Assembly: GCF_035046485.1 (NCBI RefSeq) | Contig: NC_085138.1 | Span: forward strand, 362,827,238-362,891,237 | Direction: 5' to 3' | From: Aedes albopictus | Taxonomy: Eukaryota > Arthropoda > Insecta > Diptera > Culicidae | Length of the DNA stretch: 64,000 nt | In this document: positions 1 through 10,439 of the stretch, in pieces | Numbering within the stretch: the stretch's first letter is position 1 | Layout of the letters: every line of letters starts with the position of its first letter | The notes under the pieces: generated by a model | What the model saw: the letters and a program-made list of their open reading frames with translations, nothing else | Told to the model about the DNA's origin: nothing | Databases searched by the model: none | Program-made: the position numbers and the translations under genes

Positions 1-92
1 ATTCAGTCTGAATCCTGAGCAGGATTCAGTCTGAATCCCGAGCAGGATTCACTCTGAATTCTGAGCAGGATTCACTCTGAATCCTGAGCAGC
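1..92. repeat. 23-bp tandem repeat, about 4 units, cut by window start
   Basis: Four consecutive units of about 23 bp, each containing ATTCAnTCTGAAT followed by GAGCAGG, differ by only a few substitutions. The array probably continues to the left of the window. No coding or regulatory role is visible. Confidence 0.85.
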
Positions 93-106
93 ATGATACT
101 CCGTTA

Positions 107-480
107 GTCTGATTCAATGCCATTGCCATTTCGATTACTATTCGTTTGCCATGCGATTGTCAGTCGACTGTCATTCAATTTCCATTTGAACAACATTCAA
201 CATACCATGGCAAATTTGGTGCTACTCCATAACGATTCGATTGTCATTCCATCGTTATTTTATTGTCATTCGATTGTCATGCGACTATCAGTTGATAACC
301 ATTCGTCGTAATATCCATGTTTGATTGCCATTCTTTCGATATTCATATCCATTCGCTGCCACCCTATTGACAAGCTATTGCTATTCAGTTGTTTCCATGG
401 TTTTGCCATTCCTTGGTCAATGACCATATGATGGTCAGCCGATTGCCATTCGATTTTCATTTGAATAAAATTCGACGTAG
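107..480. repeat. Degenerate CATTCGATTG-type repeat block
   Basis: The block is built from loosely repeated words such as CATTCGATTG and GCCATTCGATT. It is the diverged form of the motif that makes a clean 11-bp minisatellite at 3,083-3,499. Short open frames here are by-products of the repeat. Confidence 0.7.
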
Positions 481-839
481 CATGACTACCCAGGTAACAA
501 TTATGGTGCAGTATAAACGGTTTTTCAGCTATTTTAAGCAGCCCTAAACATTTTGAACAAAAACTGAACACAAGATGTTCAACCCTTTATTCAGCTCCTT
601 AAAATCTACATAGTTTTGATGATTTTATCCAACCTTAAGCTGATTTGAGGTCCATTGAAAAACTTATTTAAGGCTTAATATGAGCTTAGTCAGCAATCAA
701 TAAATTTATTGATTTTGGTCAAAAGTTAAAAAAAAACATTTTTAAGCTTATTTTCGCCATTTTGCGGCTTTCCATTCCCAGAAGAGATTTTTAGGAATGT
801 ATAAATTAATTCATGGGGAAACTGGGTATTGAACTCGGA
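481..839. other. AT-rich stretch, no gene seen
   Basis: Nothing recognisable except a weak minus-strand tRNA box-B-like word around 805-835 that may be a decayed SINE edge. Confidence 0.4.
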
Positions 840-1257
840 ACTCACCTTATTACCTACACCACACACAAATGTATACATATCCTCGAAATCGAGAACAATG
901 CTTCTAGTATCTGAATATTCGAAAACATACGTTGAACTCGACCTATATTGAGGCTGAAGAAGCTGTGTGGACTTTACGAAACACTGCTTGGGTCAGCTGT
1001 CAAAAATTGTTTGATTAAAGGTTGAACAACAGATGAATAATTCTGCATGTTGGTGTACGTTTCAAAGCTGGTTACAAAAATGAATAATATTCGATTTAAC
1101 TTGATCTTCAGCCATCTATGTAGTGCTGATTAAAGAGGTTGAACAAGCAACAACTCAGACCAATATTCAGTTGTCATTGTATAGAGCCACTGCCACCATT
1201 AATCAGCCAATGTTCAGCTAATACTCTCACTATTCAGCATTCATTGTTACTTGGGTA
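840..1257. mobile_element. TIR element (MITE), left end missing
   Basis: The block matches the better preserved copy at 19,177-19,872 over most of its length, with shared words such as CTACACCACACACAA, GAAGAAGCT and TTCTGCATGTTGG. The right end (about 1,205-1,255) keeps the terminal inverted repeat ending CATTCATTGTTACTTGGG and is followed by TA. The left terminal repeat is absent. It is non-coding. The TA flank suggests a Tc1/mariner-type mobilising transposase, which is an inference. Confidence 0.7.
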
Positions 1258-1261
1258 CTTT

Positions 1262-1408
1262 GTTGCTACTCCATAAGGATTATGTTGTCATTCCATTGAC
1301 ACTCGAACGCCACACATTCTGTCATGCGATTATCAGTTGATTGCCAATCGATTTTCAGTGATTATCATTCTAGGTGTTGTTGCAATTGTGCGGGTTCTTA
1401 AGTTCAAC
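1262..1408. repeat. Degenerate CATTCGATTG-type repeat
   Basis: Same degenerate words as at 107-480 (CCATTGACA, GATTGCCAATCGATT). Not coding. Confidence 0.55.
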
Positions 1409-1409
1409 C

Positions 1410-1556
1410 GATTCGATAAGTGCACGAATATTCAGCAAGACATGAGGATAACGGGTTCATTCCCGGTCGGTCCAGGAACTTTTTGTAATGGAAATTTCCT
1501 TGACTTTATTGGGAAAAGAGTATCTTCGTGCCTGTCACACGATATACAAAAACTAA
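1410..1556 (+). mobile_element. tRNA-derived SINE fragment (family G)
   Basis: A box-B-like word (ACGGGTTCATTCCC) is followed by GGTCGGTCCAGGA, then a body with ATGGAAATTTCCTTGACTT, ATCTTCGTGCC and CACACGATATAC. The same order occurs, reverse complemented, in the fuller copy at 56,050-56,337. Only the middle of the element is present here. Confidence 0.75.
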
Positions 1557-2035
1557 ATGGTTATTGACCACGTTATTGACAGAGGAAACTCGCGGTTAAT
1601 AAGCTTAAATTCAAGCTTTGTTCCATTTGGGACGTTACGTCAACAAAATGTATTGTTGCCATTTGATTGCTATTTTGTTGACACTCAAATGCCACTCCAA
1701 TGCCATTTCTTTAACATTGTTTCGCAGTTGAAATACGATTGCTTTTTGATCGTGTCAGTTAATTGCCATTCGAATGCCATCTGATTGATTATGGTTTTTT
1801 TGATTGCCTTTTTGTTGCCATTCCCTTGTCTTTTGACTGTCATTTCGATTTTATCGAGTTGGAATTCGAATTCAAATTGATTTTCATTCATCAAATTCGG
1901 TCGATTGCCATTCGATGTTTAGTTGGTTACCATTGCATGGATCATAGCCATATGGTTACCATATTGTTGCTTTTTTTTTTGTTTTTGTGGCCATTTGATT
2001 GCCATTCGATTGCCACTTGGGTTGTAAATTAGATA
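1557..2035. repeat. Degenerate CATTCGATTG-type repeat block
   Basis: Repeated words such as GATTGCCATTCGA and TTGCCATT recur with heavy divergence, continuing the blocks at 107 and 1,262. The small open frames on both strands are repeat by-products. Confidence 0.65.
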
Positions 2036-2958
2036 TCATGTCAAATAGGCTTGAAATGGGGTAAAGAAGTGAATTTCCCAAGGAGCTGCAAATGTTTCGT
2101 CGATTTGCAGGACGAATTGTTTCCATCGAAAACTAAACACTCGTATTTGAATCGAGTGCCACATAAATATTCCAACTTAAAAGCTTCCTCGAATTTCCAC
2201 TTTTGTCGATTTTATACTACATGACGAGATGCTCCCTGACCACATAACCATAATGGACCCTCACGGCACACATCAGCCAGCATTGAAAACCGATGATTCG
2301 CATCTGTTGCTCGTTGTTGCCATTGGATTGCCATTGCGTGGCGGCGTCGGAAGTCATGGGAACGAACGCCAAAAAGGCGCTTAGCCTACAAAATATCAAT
2401 TTTCCCCCCTTTTGCAATCACGGCAAATCCTTTTCCTGACAAACTGGTGGCTTTGGCTGCCAAATTTGCCAACAATGGTGGTGTGGAGCTTTTTTTTTTT
2501 TTTTTCATTCTTGTTGGTCGATTCAGGGAACCAACAATTCCACCATTTGCTGTGTTCAACGCAAAAATAATAACAGATACTCGCAGCATCTCGAAATCGA
2601 ATTTCACGCCACGGTTCTTTGGGTGGAACGTGTGTCACGTGCCAATATTTTTCCCCTGGTTGGCTCATGTGGGTACGAACGGTTGGAAATTGAATACGGT
2701 CACAGTTGGTGAGTTTACTATTTTTGACTTTACAGAGGCAGATGTGTGCCACTGCGACCAGGCTTGTTTGTGATGTTGATATGATTTATCCCGGCGTTCC
2801 CTTGAGCTTTTGCTGAGAGATCGGCTGGTTTGATAGGTGATGTTTAAAGCTTTAATCTGAATAAGATTGGCGTTTATTTTCCACTACTTTGTCAATCTAC
2901 ATCCATACGAATGTAATTCGACTTTTTATCGGATATTAATCGATGAATTATTAGGGTA
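2036..2958. other. Complex sequence, no gene seen
   Basis: No tandem structure apart from a T tract near 2,491-2,506. Overlapping open frames of 66-118 codons on both strands (2,386-2,773) lack recognisable domains and are not called as genes. Confidence 0.4.
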
Positions 2959-3660
2959 TCATTGTGGCTCGACTGTCGTTCGATTGAAATTCCATTGCCA
3001 TGCCATTGACATTTGCTATTTCAATGTTCTTTCAAATTGTGTTACCACTTCATTTTCATTCTAACGATAGTCATTCGAATGCCATTCCATTGGCATTCCA
3101 TTGGCATTCCATTGGCATTCCATTGGTATTCCATTGGCATTCCATTGGCATTCCATTGGCATTCCATTGGCATTCCATTGGCATTCCATTGGCATTCCAT
3201 TGGCATTCCATTGGCATTCCATTGGCATTCCATTGGCATTCCATTGGCATTCCATTGGCATTCCATTGGCATTCCATTGGCATTCCATTGGCATTCCATT
3301 GGCATTCCATTGGCATTCCATTGGCATTCCATTGGCATTCCATTGGCATTCCATTGGCATTCCATTGGCATTCCATTGGCATTCCATTGGCATTCCATTG
3401 GCATTCCATTGGCATTCCATTGGCATTCCATTGGCATTCCATTGGCATTCCATTGGCATTCCATTGGCATTCCATTGGCATTCCATTGGCATTCCATTGC
3501 AATTCCTTTACCATTGCCATTGCATTACAATCGCATTTTCCAATGAACTGGTAATTCCATTGATATTACTTTGCTATCCCGTTGCCATTCCATTGCCATT
3601 CCATCCTGATTTGAATGCCATTCTATTGCAATTCCCCTATTATTCCATTAAATCCATTAA
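2959..3660. repeat. Degenerate flanks of the 11-bp minisatellite
   Basis: On both sides of the clean array the same CATTCCATTG words recur with increasing divergence. This suggests that the clean array expanded from older copies. Confidence 0.75.
3083..3499. repeat. 11-bp minisatellite (ATTCCATTGGC)n, about 38 units
   Basis: About 38 nearly perfect head-to-tail copies of ATTCCATTGGC, with one C-to-T variant near 3,127. The period is not a multiple of three and the unit has no stop in any frame. All frames therefore stay open and give an artificial 11-residue peptide repeat, so it is not a gene. Confidence 0.97.
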
Positions 3661-3684
3661 GTAATCAATACGTTGTTAATATTA

Positions 3685-3760
3685 CTAATGATTTTCAATT
3701 TCTTTTCTCTTTGCAGGTAAATATAAACGTCAACATGTATTGTTGGTGAACTTAGTAAGT
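3685..3760 (+). promoter_or_regulatory. Candidate recursive splice site (zero-length exon)
   Basis: In order there are a CTAAT branch-point-like word (3,685-3,689), a pyrimidine tract (about 3,697-3,711), then GCAG directly followed by GTAA (CAG at 3,714-3,716, GTAA from 3,717). A strong GTAAGT follows at 3,755-3,760, 38 nt downstream. An acceptor fused to a donor, with a further donor just downstream, is the known layout of recursive splice sites in long insect introns. Usage is inferred, and a real 38-nt micro-exon is the alternative. Confidence 0.5.
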
Positions 3761-4295
3761 CATTGTATTAAAGAATACAATTATAAATCATCACGAACCA
3801 ATGTTCGGTGTTCCATCCACCAAATCCCTTTCTCCTGAACGACCCCCACAATGAACTGTCAAACTCGTTTGCAAGGTCACCGAGCATTCATAATCCCTCC
3901 CGCCTTCTCTCGCATATAATACACTTTTCCCAAATGGGACATTCACGACGCCGACGACGCGACGGTTGGTTATGAAGCTCGAACTCCGACGATTCGACTA
4001 ACCAAAATCCTCTTTTATTGAAACCGCAAAATAACCCTCAGTCAGACTTCCCCACCGCGCATCCCGTCTAGTCAGTCTATGGTGGTCATCATCATTTCCA
4101 ATCCCGAGAGTAGGCAATAGGCAAATTGTGTCAGAAAGTTTCCGTTGAATGAAACGATAACGACGAGTAGGAGAACGACGACGGTCAACGTTTTTTAGGC
4201 GAATTGGTTCTCTGATGTTTACCCACACAGGCACATACGTACTCACATATCCATACAATGGCTACGATGGCTACGTACTGACTGACTGACTACAA
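3761..4295. other. Complex sequence, no gene seen
   Basis: GC-richer than its surroundings, with CGACG-rich words around 3,945-4,000 and 4,160-4,190. A minus-strand open frame (3,998-4,258) shows no known domain. It could be a regulatory island of a host intron, but nothing in the sequence proves it. Confidence 0.35.
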
Positions 4296-5319
4296 ACAGT
4301 CGAAATTCGTTATACATGGTGCCACCAACCTTACGCCCTCCGCCATTTTTTTTGTTGTATTTCAACCAATTTAGTTGGTTTTTGCTCATGTATGAGCTTT
4401 TATCTGAAAGTGTTTTTCATGTTATTTGTTTTGGAATATTCTTCACCTAGGTAACTTTTGAAAAGGGCAAGTAAAAAAATCCTTATTTTCTTCTTTAAAA
4501 AATCATAACTCGAAATCGGTTTGTGACCGAAAGATTGAAGACATCCTTTGAAGATGTTTGAGGAGACTCTACCCCATTTGGCATAAAGGCTATTTGGCAT
4601 AACAAGTATTATGTACATTCTTATCAAAAAGGCTTATTTTCGTATTATGCCAAACGGCATTATGCCAAATGGAGTACAGCCGTTTGAAGATATTCGACGT
4701 GCTTTTTGAGAAAATACACTGAGAGTAATATTCATCGAAGATCTATGTTAAATGTCATATAATTTCAGTATTCCAAAAACTTTTCCCTTTTATTTTTTTG
4801 AATTAATTTTCTGTAGAACGCTGACTTCCAGCCTCAAAATTCACCAAGTAGTCTAGGATGGTGAATTGTTTCTAAAATTTTTTCTTGATTTTTTATTTCT
4901 CATAGATTTAAAAAAAAATCAAAGTAAACAGGTTTTTAGATTGTTTTTCTATCAAAAGTACATTCTACGTACAAGTTCCAATGAAAAAAACTAGGCATAT
5001 TATTTCCTACACCTAATCAGATACAGTAAATTAAAAAAAAAATAAACATAAGTAACAAATTTAGACCTTGTTAAATGTTATTCGAGACGGTCTGAAAATT
5101 CTCATACATATCTGAGAAAAAATTGATCCGTTTTTGTAAAAAAGAAAACTGTAGAACAGTAAACAGTGTTAAACAGTAACACAAGAATAACATTTCACAA
5201 GATCCCATATTTTTTTATTTTTTTTTAATTCTTACTTAAGTATAGGTAGTGGGAAAAACTGTGTCTTGTTTTTTTTTTTCTATTGGGTTGTAGCGTCGTG
5301 TATAACGAATTTTGACTGT
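4296..5319. mobile_element. Possible TIR element of about 1 kb
   Basis: A 23-bp block near 4,296-4,319 (CAGTCGAAATTCGTTATACA) recurs inverted at 5,297-5,319 with two or three differences. Repeats starting with CAGT are usual for Tc1/mariner-like elements. No transposase is present. A TA duplication is clear on the right only, so the call is tentative. Confidence 0.35.
4572..4674. mobile_element. 103-bp MITE with TA target duplication
   Basis: Both ends carry CC(C/T)CATTTGGCATAA-type inverted repeats, each with a second internal TTTGGCATAA. The element is bounded by TA on both sides. It is non-coding. Confidence 0.75.
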
Positions 5320-5930
5320 ACTGGCTGGGGATTAAGAACCGAATGATGCATAAATGTGAGACTGAGTGATCCTTTTCCGGCGAAGAAACTGCCTCTTGGC
5401 GGGGCCGTTCATTTTTCACGGCTTTTATTTAAATATTTTAAACGGATGCCTATCGTTAAAGAAGAAGGAGGATGTTTAAGTTTTCAAAATTTGGTTTACG
5501 TGGTTTTCGGTTAGCCCATGCTGGTGGAGACAGTGAAGTGGTTTTGTTTGCGAAACACCAAACAAAGGACTGCAAACTCTCTGCCTACCCATACAATATC
5601 TACACTCTTTTGGTATCGTCTTCCAGAGGGCTCGTTCCTTTCCACGCTCTGGGGACATTAGTATGAAGGGGATGAATAACTTTTTATACGCGTTTTGTTA
5701 TTTCGAAGAGGAAGTGATATCAGAATTTTGGAAAATTATTGGAAAATAAAGCAGTTTAATGAAGAATCAACTTTTCAAGTCGATTCCAAAGTATTTGAAA
5801 ATAGATTCAATCCTCAGTAGAATAAAAGCATTCGCACAGAAAGCTTTTTGTTCGAAATCCGCTCACTATGTGAGGCTAATGTTCTTAGGAGCTGAAAGAT
5901 CCTTAATTATTCCCATTTTTTTTTTTTTCA
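4675..5930. other. AT-rich DNA, no gene seen
   Basis: Poly-A and poly-T tracts and low-complexity AT sequence, with nothing else recognised apart from the inverted block near 5,297-5,319. The open frames of 60-64 codons at 5,472-5,666 lie on opposite strands and lack domains. Confidence 0.35.
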
Positions 5931-7240
5931 GAAATTCATCTAAAAATTACTTTGGAAATTTAATCGAGTATTCGGCCAAAAATTTCCCCTCGGATTCTTA
6001 AAAAAAATCTTCCATGGATTAATTCAAAACTTATCTTCAGGGATTTGTTTGAACATTCCTCTTATTCTAAATAATCCACAAAGGATTCTTTCAAAACATC
6101 TTGCATGCTGTACTTCTGATATTTCTCCATATTAAAATTTAAAAAAAAACATGAATTTGAGAATAATATTTCCTCTAGGAATTCTTACAAAACTTCGTTC
6201 AGAGATTTCTTCAGAATATACTTTACACAATTATTCTGAAATTTCTCCAGTGATTCCTTTAATAAAACTTTCAGCGATGTCCTCAGAAACTATTTTTCAG
6301 AAAATGTTTCAGAAATTTATGCTGAGATTACTTTGGAAACTCTTCCAAGGATTTCACCGGAAATTTCCACATCAACTTCCAAATCATCCAGAAATTCAAC
6401 TAGGGATTCGTCCAGAAATTCCACAAAGAGTTGTGTAAGCAAGTTGTGTATGAGTTTTTGCCGAAATTTCTCCAGGGATTTCTCTAGAAAATCATTAAGA
6501 AATTAACCCTTTTTTATATTTTTTCCGGAAATTTCGTTGGGGTCAATATGACCCAGACAGGCGGGTACTACGCCATCATGGTGCGAAAAACCTAATACCT
6601 TAGGAGGGTTAATCATTCTCTCGAACGATCTTCCAAGGATTTATTACAAAACTTTCTCCGGGTTTGCTTTAGAGATTGCTTCAGGGTTTTTTTTTTGATA
6701 ATCCTATTTTTTGTCAGAAAATCTCCCTGGGATTTCTTTAGAAGCTCTTCCAGGGCTATTCGGCATTTTTTTTACAGAGATTTCTATAGAAACTGCCCAT
6801 AGGGTTTATTCGCAAATTTATCAAGGAATTCTTTCGAATATCTCCAATGGCTCTTATTATTAATTCGACCTTTTATTTCTTCAGAAATATCTCCAAATTT
6901 TCTATCAAAGATTTCCTTCTTACAAAATTCTCAAAGGATTACTTTGAAATAACTTATTTAGATTTTTCGATAATTCTTTCATGGATCCTTGCTGAAATCC
7001 ACCCTAGGATTTATTTAAAAAATCTTTCACGAGTTCCTGCAAAAATCTCACAAAGACTCTTAAAGATTTTTTTCAGTGACTCCTTTGGATACTCCGCGTA
7101 AAAAATAATACAGATAATCCTAACTTAATTCAGTCAGCAATTCTTTCCTTTAGACTTTAGAATGCCCTCCAGAAATTTCTCCAAGATCTCCAAAGTCCTG
7201 TACGGAGAGCTTCCAAAAATGTTGCATGGATTCCTTTAAA
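5931..7240. repeat. Degenerate TTTCTTCAGAAATTC-type array
   Basis: Loosely periodic words (ATTTCTTCAGAAA, GGATTTCTTCAG, TTCCTTTAGAA) recur every 15-30 bp with heavy divergence. It belongs to the same super-family as the arrays at 10,440, 17,815, 20,760 and 26,650. Its open frames are low-complexity and not genes. Confidence 0.7.
6507..6608. mobile_element. TTAA-flanked mini-element, about 102 bp
   Basis: The ends CCCTTTTTT and AGGAGGG are bounded by TTAA on both sides (6,503-6,506 and 6,609-6,612). TTAA duplication is typical of piggyBac-type transposition. The terminal match is short, so the class is inferred. Confidence 0.5.
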
Positions 7241-7245
7241 AAATA

Positions 7246-7460
7246 GGGTATCGCGCCACTTGGGCGGTGGCTTCTATATTCGTCTGTTTGCCACTATAAC
7301 TCAGTCAATTTTGAACCAATTGACTTGAAATGTTGTGCACGGGTAGATACTATACCTATCTCACCACATTCCAAAAGTTGTGTCAATTGGTTCAAATTTG
7401 ACTGAGTTATAGTGGAAAACAGACGAATATAGAAGCCACCGCCCAAGTGGCGCGATTCCC
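7246..7460. mobile_element. 215-bp MITE with TIRs of about 80 bp and TA duplication
   Basis: The first 80 bp reappear inverted at the right end with only a few mismatches. The outermost words are GGGTATCGCGCCACTTGG and its inverted partner. The element sits between two TA dinucleotides (7,244-7,245 and 7,461-7,462). It is an almost complete hairpin with no coding capacity, and Tc1/mariner-type mobilisation is inferred from the TA. Confidence 0.9.
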
Positions 7461-7462
7461 TA

Positions 7463-7935
7463 CATCAAGGATTCATCAAAAAAAAATCTTGTATAGATTG
7501 TTCCAGAAATTCATCTACGAATTTCTACCGATTTTTTTTAATAGATATTCCGCCTGAAATTTTTCAAAGCATTCATCAGGAAATCTATCTATGAACTTTC
7601 TCAAAAATACTCCATGGATTTTTTAAGAAAATAATTCCCGGACATATTACCAATCAGAAATTCCGAACTTTTTCTAAATTTTCTTCGAATCTTTCTAAAT
7701 AGTTTTATCCTAGGATTGCTTCTAAAATTCTACAAGAGATTATTAGGGAAATTCCCAAGATTTCTTCACAATCCGTTAGATATTTCTTTAAAACATTTCT
7801 CTTCCACAAGTTGATCCAATGATTTCTTAAGAAAGCTTTAGAAAATCTTCCAAAGATTCCTACAGAAATTTTGCTACAGATTATTTTATAGATTTTAATA
7901 AGGATTCTTAAGAAAAGCTTTCAAGGGGTACCAGG
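7463..7935. repeat. Degenerate GAATTCC-type array, continued
   Basis: Continues the 5,931-7,240 array on the other side of the MITE, showing that the MITE landed inside it. Confidence 0.6.
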
Positions 7936-8690
7936 AAATCTTTTAAGGGTATTTCAAGGGATCTTCTGGAAACAGGGCAACGCGAGACTACAAGCCCCTG
8001 ACCGTTTTACAAGCCGTTTCATATACGTAGGAGACCTGAGACTTTTCCTAGCGACCCCGAGGCCCCTTGGAACCCTCCGGAAACTCCCTGAAATGCCTCT
8101 GAAGCCGCCTGTGATAACCTTGAAACCCTCTGAAACGCCCGTGAGAACTAATGACATCTTCTGAAATCCCCTGGGAAGTCCTCAAGATCTTCTGATAGCC
8201 CCCTAAAACGCCGCTAGGACCCCTAGAAACGTCGCTGAATACCTCGAGAACATTTCTGGAACTCCTTGAGACTCATTGAAACCACCTGGGACCCCCTTGA
8301 AATGCTCCTGAGGTCTTCTAGGACCTTTCTGAAATGCCCCTGAGATCTACTGGTACCCATGAATCCCCCCGAAATACCCTGAGACACTCTGCAAGTTCCC
8401 CTGGTACCCCTTGGAGCGCCTCATAGGCAACATTGAACCCGCTCTGAAACATCCTGAAACGCCTCTGAAACTCCCCCTTGTAAGCCTTTGAAAATCCCAC
8501 GGAAACGCCCTTGAAACTTCCAGGTACCCCGCCGGATCCATTGTTATCGTTGAAGCACCAACGAAACCTGTCGAAACGATCTCAAAAGCTTGTTTAAAAG
8601 AATCCTGAAATCCCCTGTAACGCCTCTGAAGCCCCTGGGAATCTCCTTTTCTGGGCTCTCTGGGAACTGTTTGGAAACAACCCGTCTCCC
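7936..8690. repeat. Degenerate CCTGAAACGCC-type array
   Basis: A GC-richer relative of the neighbouring arrays. Words such as CCTGAAACGCC, CTGAAACCCC and CCCTTGAAA recur at irregular 15-22-bp spacing. The minus-strand open frames (7,954-8,157 and 8,318-8,541) are products of the repeat. Confidence 0.65.
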
Positions 8691-9123
8691 CATCTTAAAT
8701 TCTAAGGAGCAAGACCTGTTCTCGCGAACTAAGTTTCCTCATTAAAGCCCTAACTTATTTTATCCACAAAATTCCCTGTTTTTATGCCTTTTTTTAATGT
8801 ATGCACATTTTTAATTAATACATGCAACCTCCGCCAAAAGAGTGTATCAGTAAAAAAAAACACACATTTTTATCATACAAAACTATGACATGTATTTTAC
8901 CATGCTAATAGAACTTGTTGGAACCTCGAATCACAATATGATAGAAGCGTTTGAAATGATCTAGGTCAACCTAATTATTCCAAAGTTAGAAACATAGGAT
9001 CCAAGAGTTTCATGATTCGTGAATTATTGTTCTTTAGCGTTAATTTCTGGATGAGATACCAAAAATGCAGAGATCCTTGCTGGAAATACAATGCCATTGT
9101 TTATTGCAAAAACAATTATTATT
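8691..9123. other. AT-rich DNA, no gene seen
   Basis: No repeats, RNA genes or coding regions recognised. Confidence 0.35.
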
Positions 9124-9392
9124 AGGGTTACAGATTAGCCTAGTGGTTAAGTCTATGGATCGCCAATCCGGAGACGGCGGGTTCGACTCCCGTTCCAGTC
9201 GGTAAACTTTTCTCGACTCCCTGGGCATAGTGTATCATTGTACTTGCCACACAATGTACAAATTCATGCAATGGCAGGCAAAGAAAGCCCTTCAAGTAAT
9301 AACTGTGGAAGTGCTCTAAGAACAATAAGTTGAAGAGAGACAGGCCAGGTTCCAATGCGAACCTCGAGCCATCATGAAGAAGAAGAAGAACC
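9124..9392 (+). mobile_element. tRNA-derived SINE (family A, Feilai-like)
   Basis: The tRNA-related head has a box-A-like TAGCCTAGTGGTTAAG and a box-B-like GGGTTCGACTCCC. The body contains TTCTCGACTCCCTGGGC and ACTGTGGAAGTGCTC. The tail is a GAA triplet repeat (about 9,376-9,390). A tRNA head with a triplet-repeat tail is the described layout of the mosquito Feilai SINE, but the family name is from memory and untested. Other copies lie at 10,095 and 50,292. Confidence 0.85.
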
Positions 9393-10094
9393 ATCACTAC
9401 CCATCATATGCACCCTTCAGGTGTAAAGTGTCGTAAATACATTAACAAACGAACAAACAAACTACCCATCATAGCCTGTTGAAGTTTTCATCCCAGAGCA
9501 ATTCTAAGGCCTCCAAAGTACTCTGAAGTTTGTGTCACAAATTAAACAATCTAACCTAAAATTTATACACGATGGATGTTCACAGATCCTGGTCTACGGT
9601 ACTCAAAAAGCCTCAGAGCACCCCTAGAAAATTCTTGGTACATAAATTGGGTGATCTAGGTCATCCAAACTACTACGGAATTCATTTTCTTAAAATCTGT
9701 TGGATCTATAATCATTTGTGTTCACTCTGTTCAAGAAATTTAGCCACGTTGATGTCCATTAGACCTCGTAATGCCACGATCGACTCGAAATTGTGATAGT
9801 TGGACATTCCGTGAAATACAAATGGCCTCCAACACACTTTGAAGTTTGGGTTACGATATCTACGTACTGTATCGTGCTTTAATTTTAAAAAATATTCGCG
9901 GAATGTAGTTTTTACTGCTGATGGAGCCTCAGGGCACAACTATAATGCATTTGATACATTCATGGGTTATTCCTATTCTGGGTTATAACTATTCTGGAAT
10001 TAAGACCTTCAAGCTCTACAAGCTTTACTCTCGTATCCCTTTACTTTATTGGTGTGAGTTTTTCACGATTATTTCTGTTGTATCTTATTATATT
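9393..10094. other. No gene seen
   Basis: Complex AT-rich sequence between two SINE copies. The small open frames on both strands have no recognisable domain. Confidence 0.35.
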
Positions 10095-10334
10095 GGGTCT
10101 CCAGCTAGCCTAGTTTTTAAGGCTATGGATCACCAATCCGGAGACGACGGGTTCGATTCCCGTTCCCGTTGGGAACATTTTCTCGACTCCTTGGGCAATA
10201 ATGTATCATTAGACTTGCCTCACAATATACAAATAATAACTGTGGAAGTGCTCAAAAAACACAATGTTGAAGAAAGGCAGGCCAAGTCCCAGTGGGGACG
10301 TAGAGCCATAAAGAAGAAAAAGGAGAAGAAGATT
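10095..10334 (+). mobile_element. tRNA-derived SINE (family A)
   Basis: Second copy of the 9,124 family. It starts GGGTCTCCAGCTAGCC and has box B GGGTTCGATTCCCG. The body word AACTGTGGAAGTGCTC is followed by a short AAGAAG-type tail. Compared with the 9,124 copy it lacks part of the body. Confidence 0.85.
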
Positions 10335-10439
10335 TCATTATATTACGAGAATCCCTTTATGTTGGTATTTATTCGTCAACTGGCACACAAATGAACTTCA
10401 TAGTGACTTGACATTTTTTACTGTTTTCCTATAGAGTTT

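Noticed and set aside
3083..3499. CRISPR array
   Set aside because: The repeat is head-to-tail with no spacers, in a eukaryotic context.
3000..3664. Frames of 143-187 codons in several frames
   Set aside because: They are produced by the 11-bp minisatellite, which has no stop in any frame.
9124..9200. Functional tRNA gene
   Set aside because: Box A and box B are present, but the sequence recurs at 10,095 and 50,292 with a shared body and a GAA tail, so it is a SINE.
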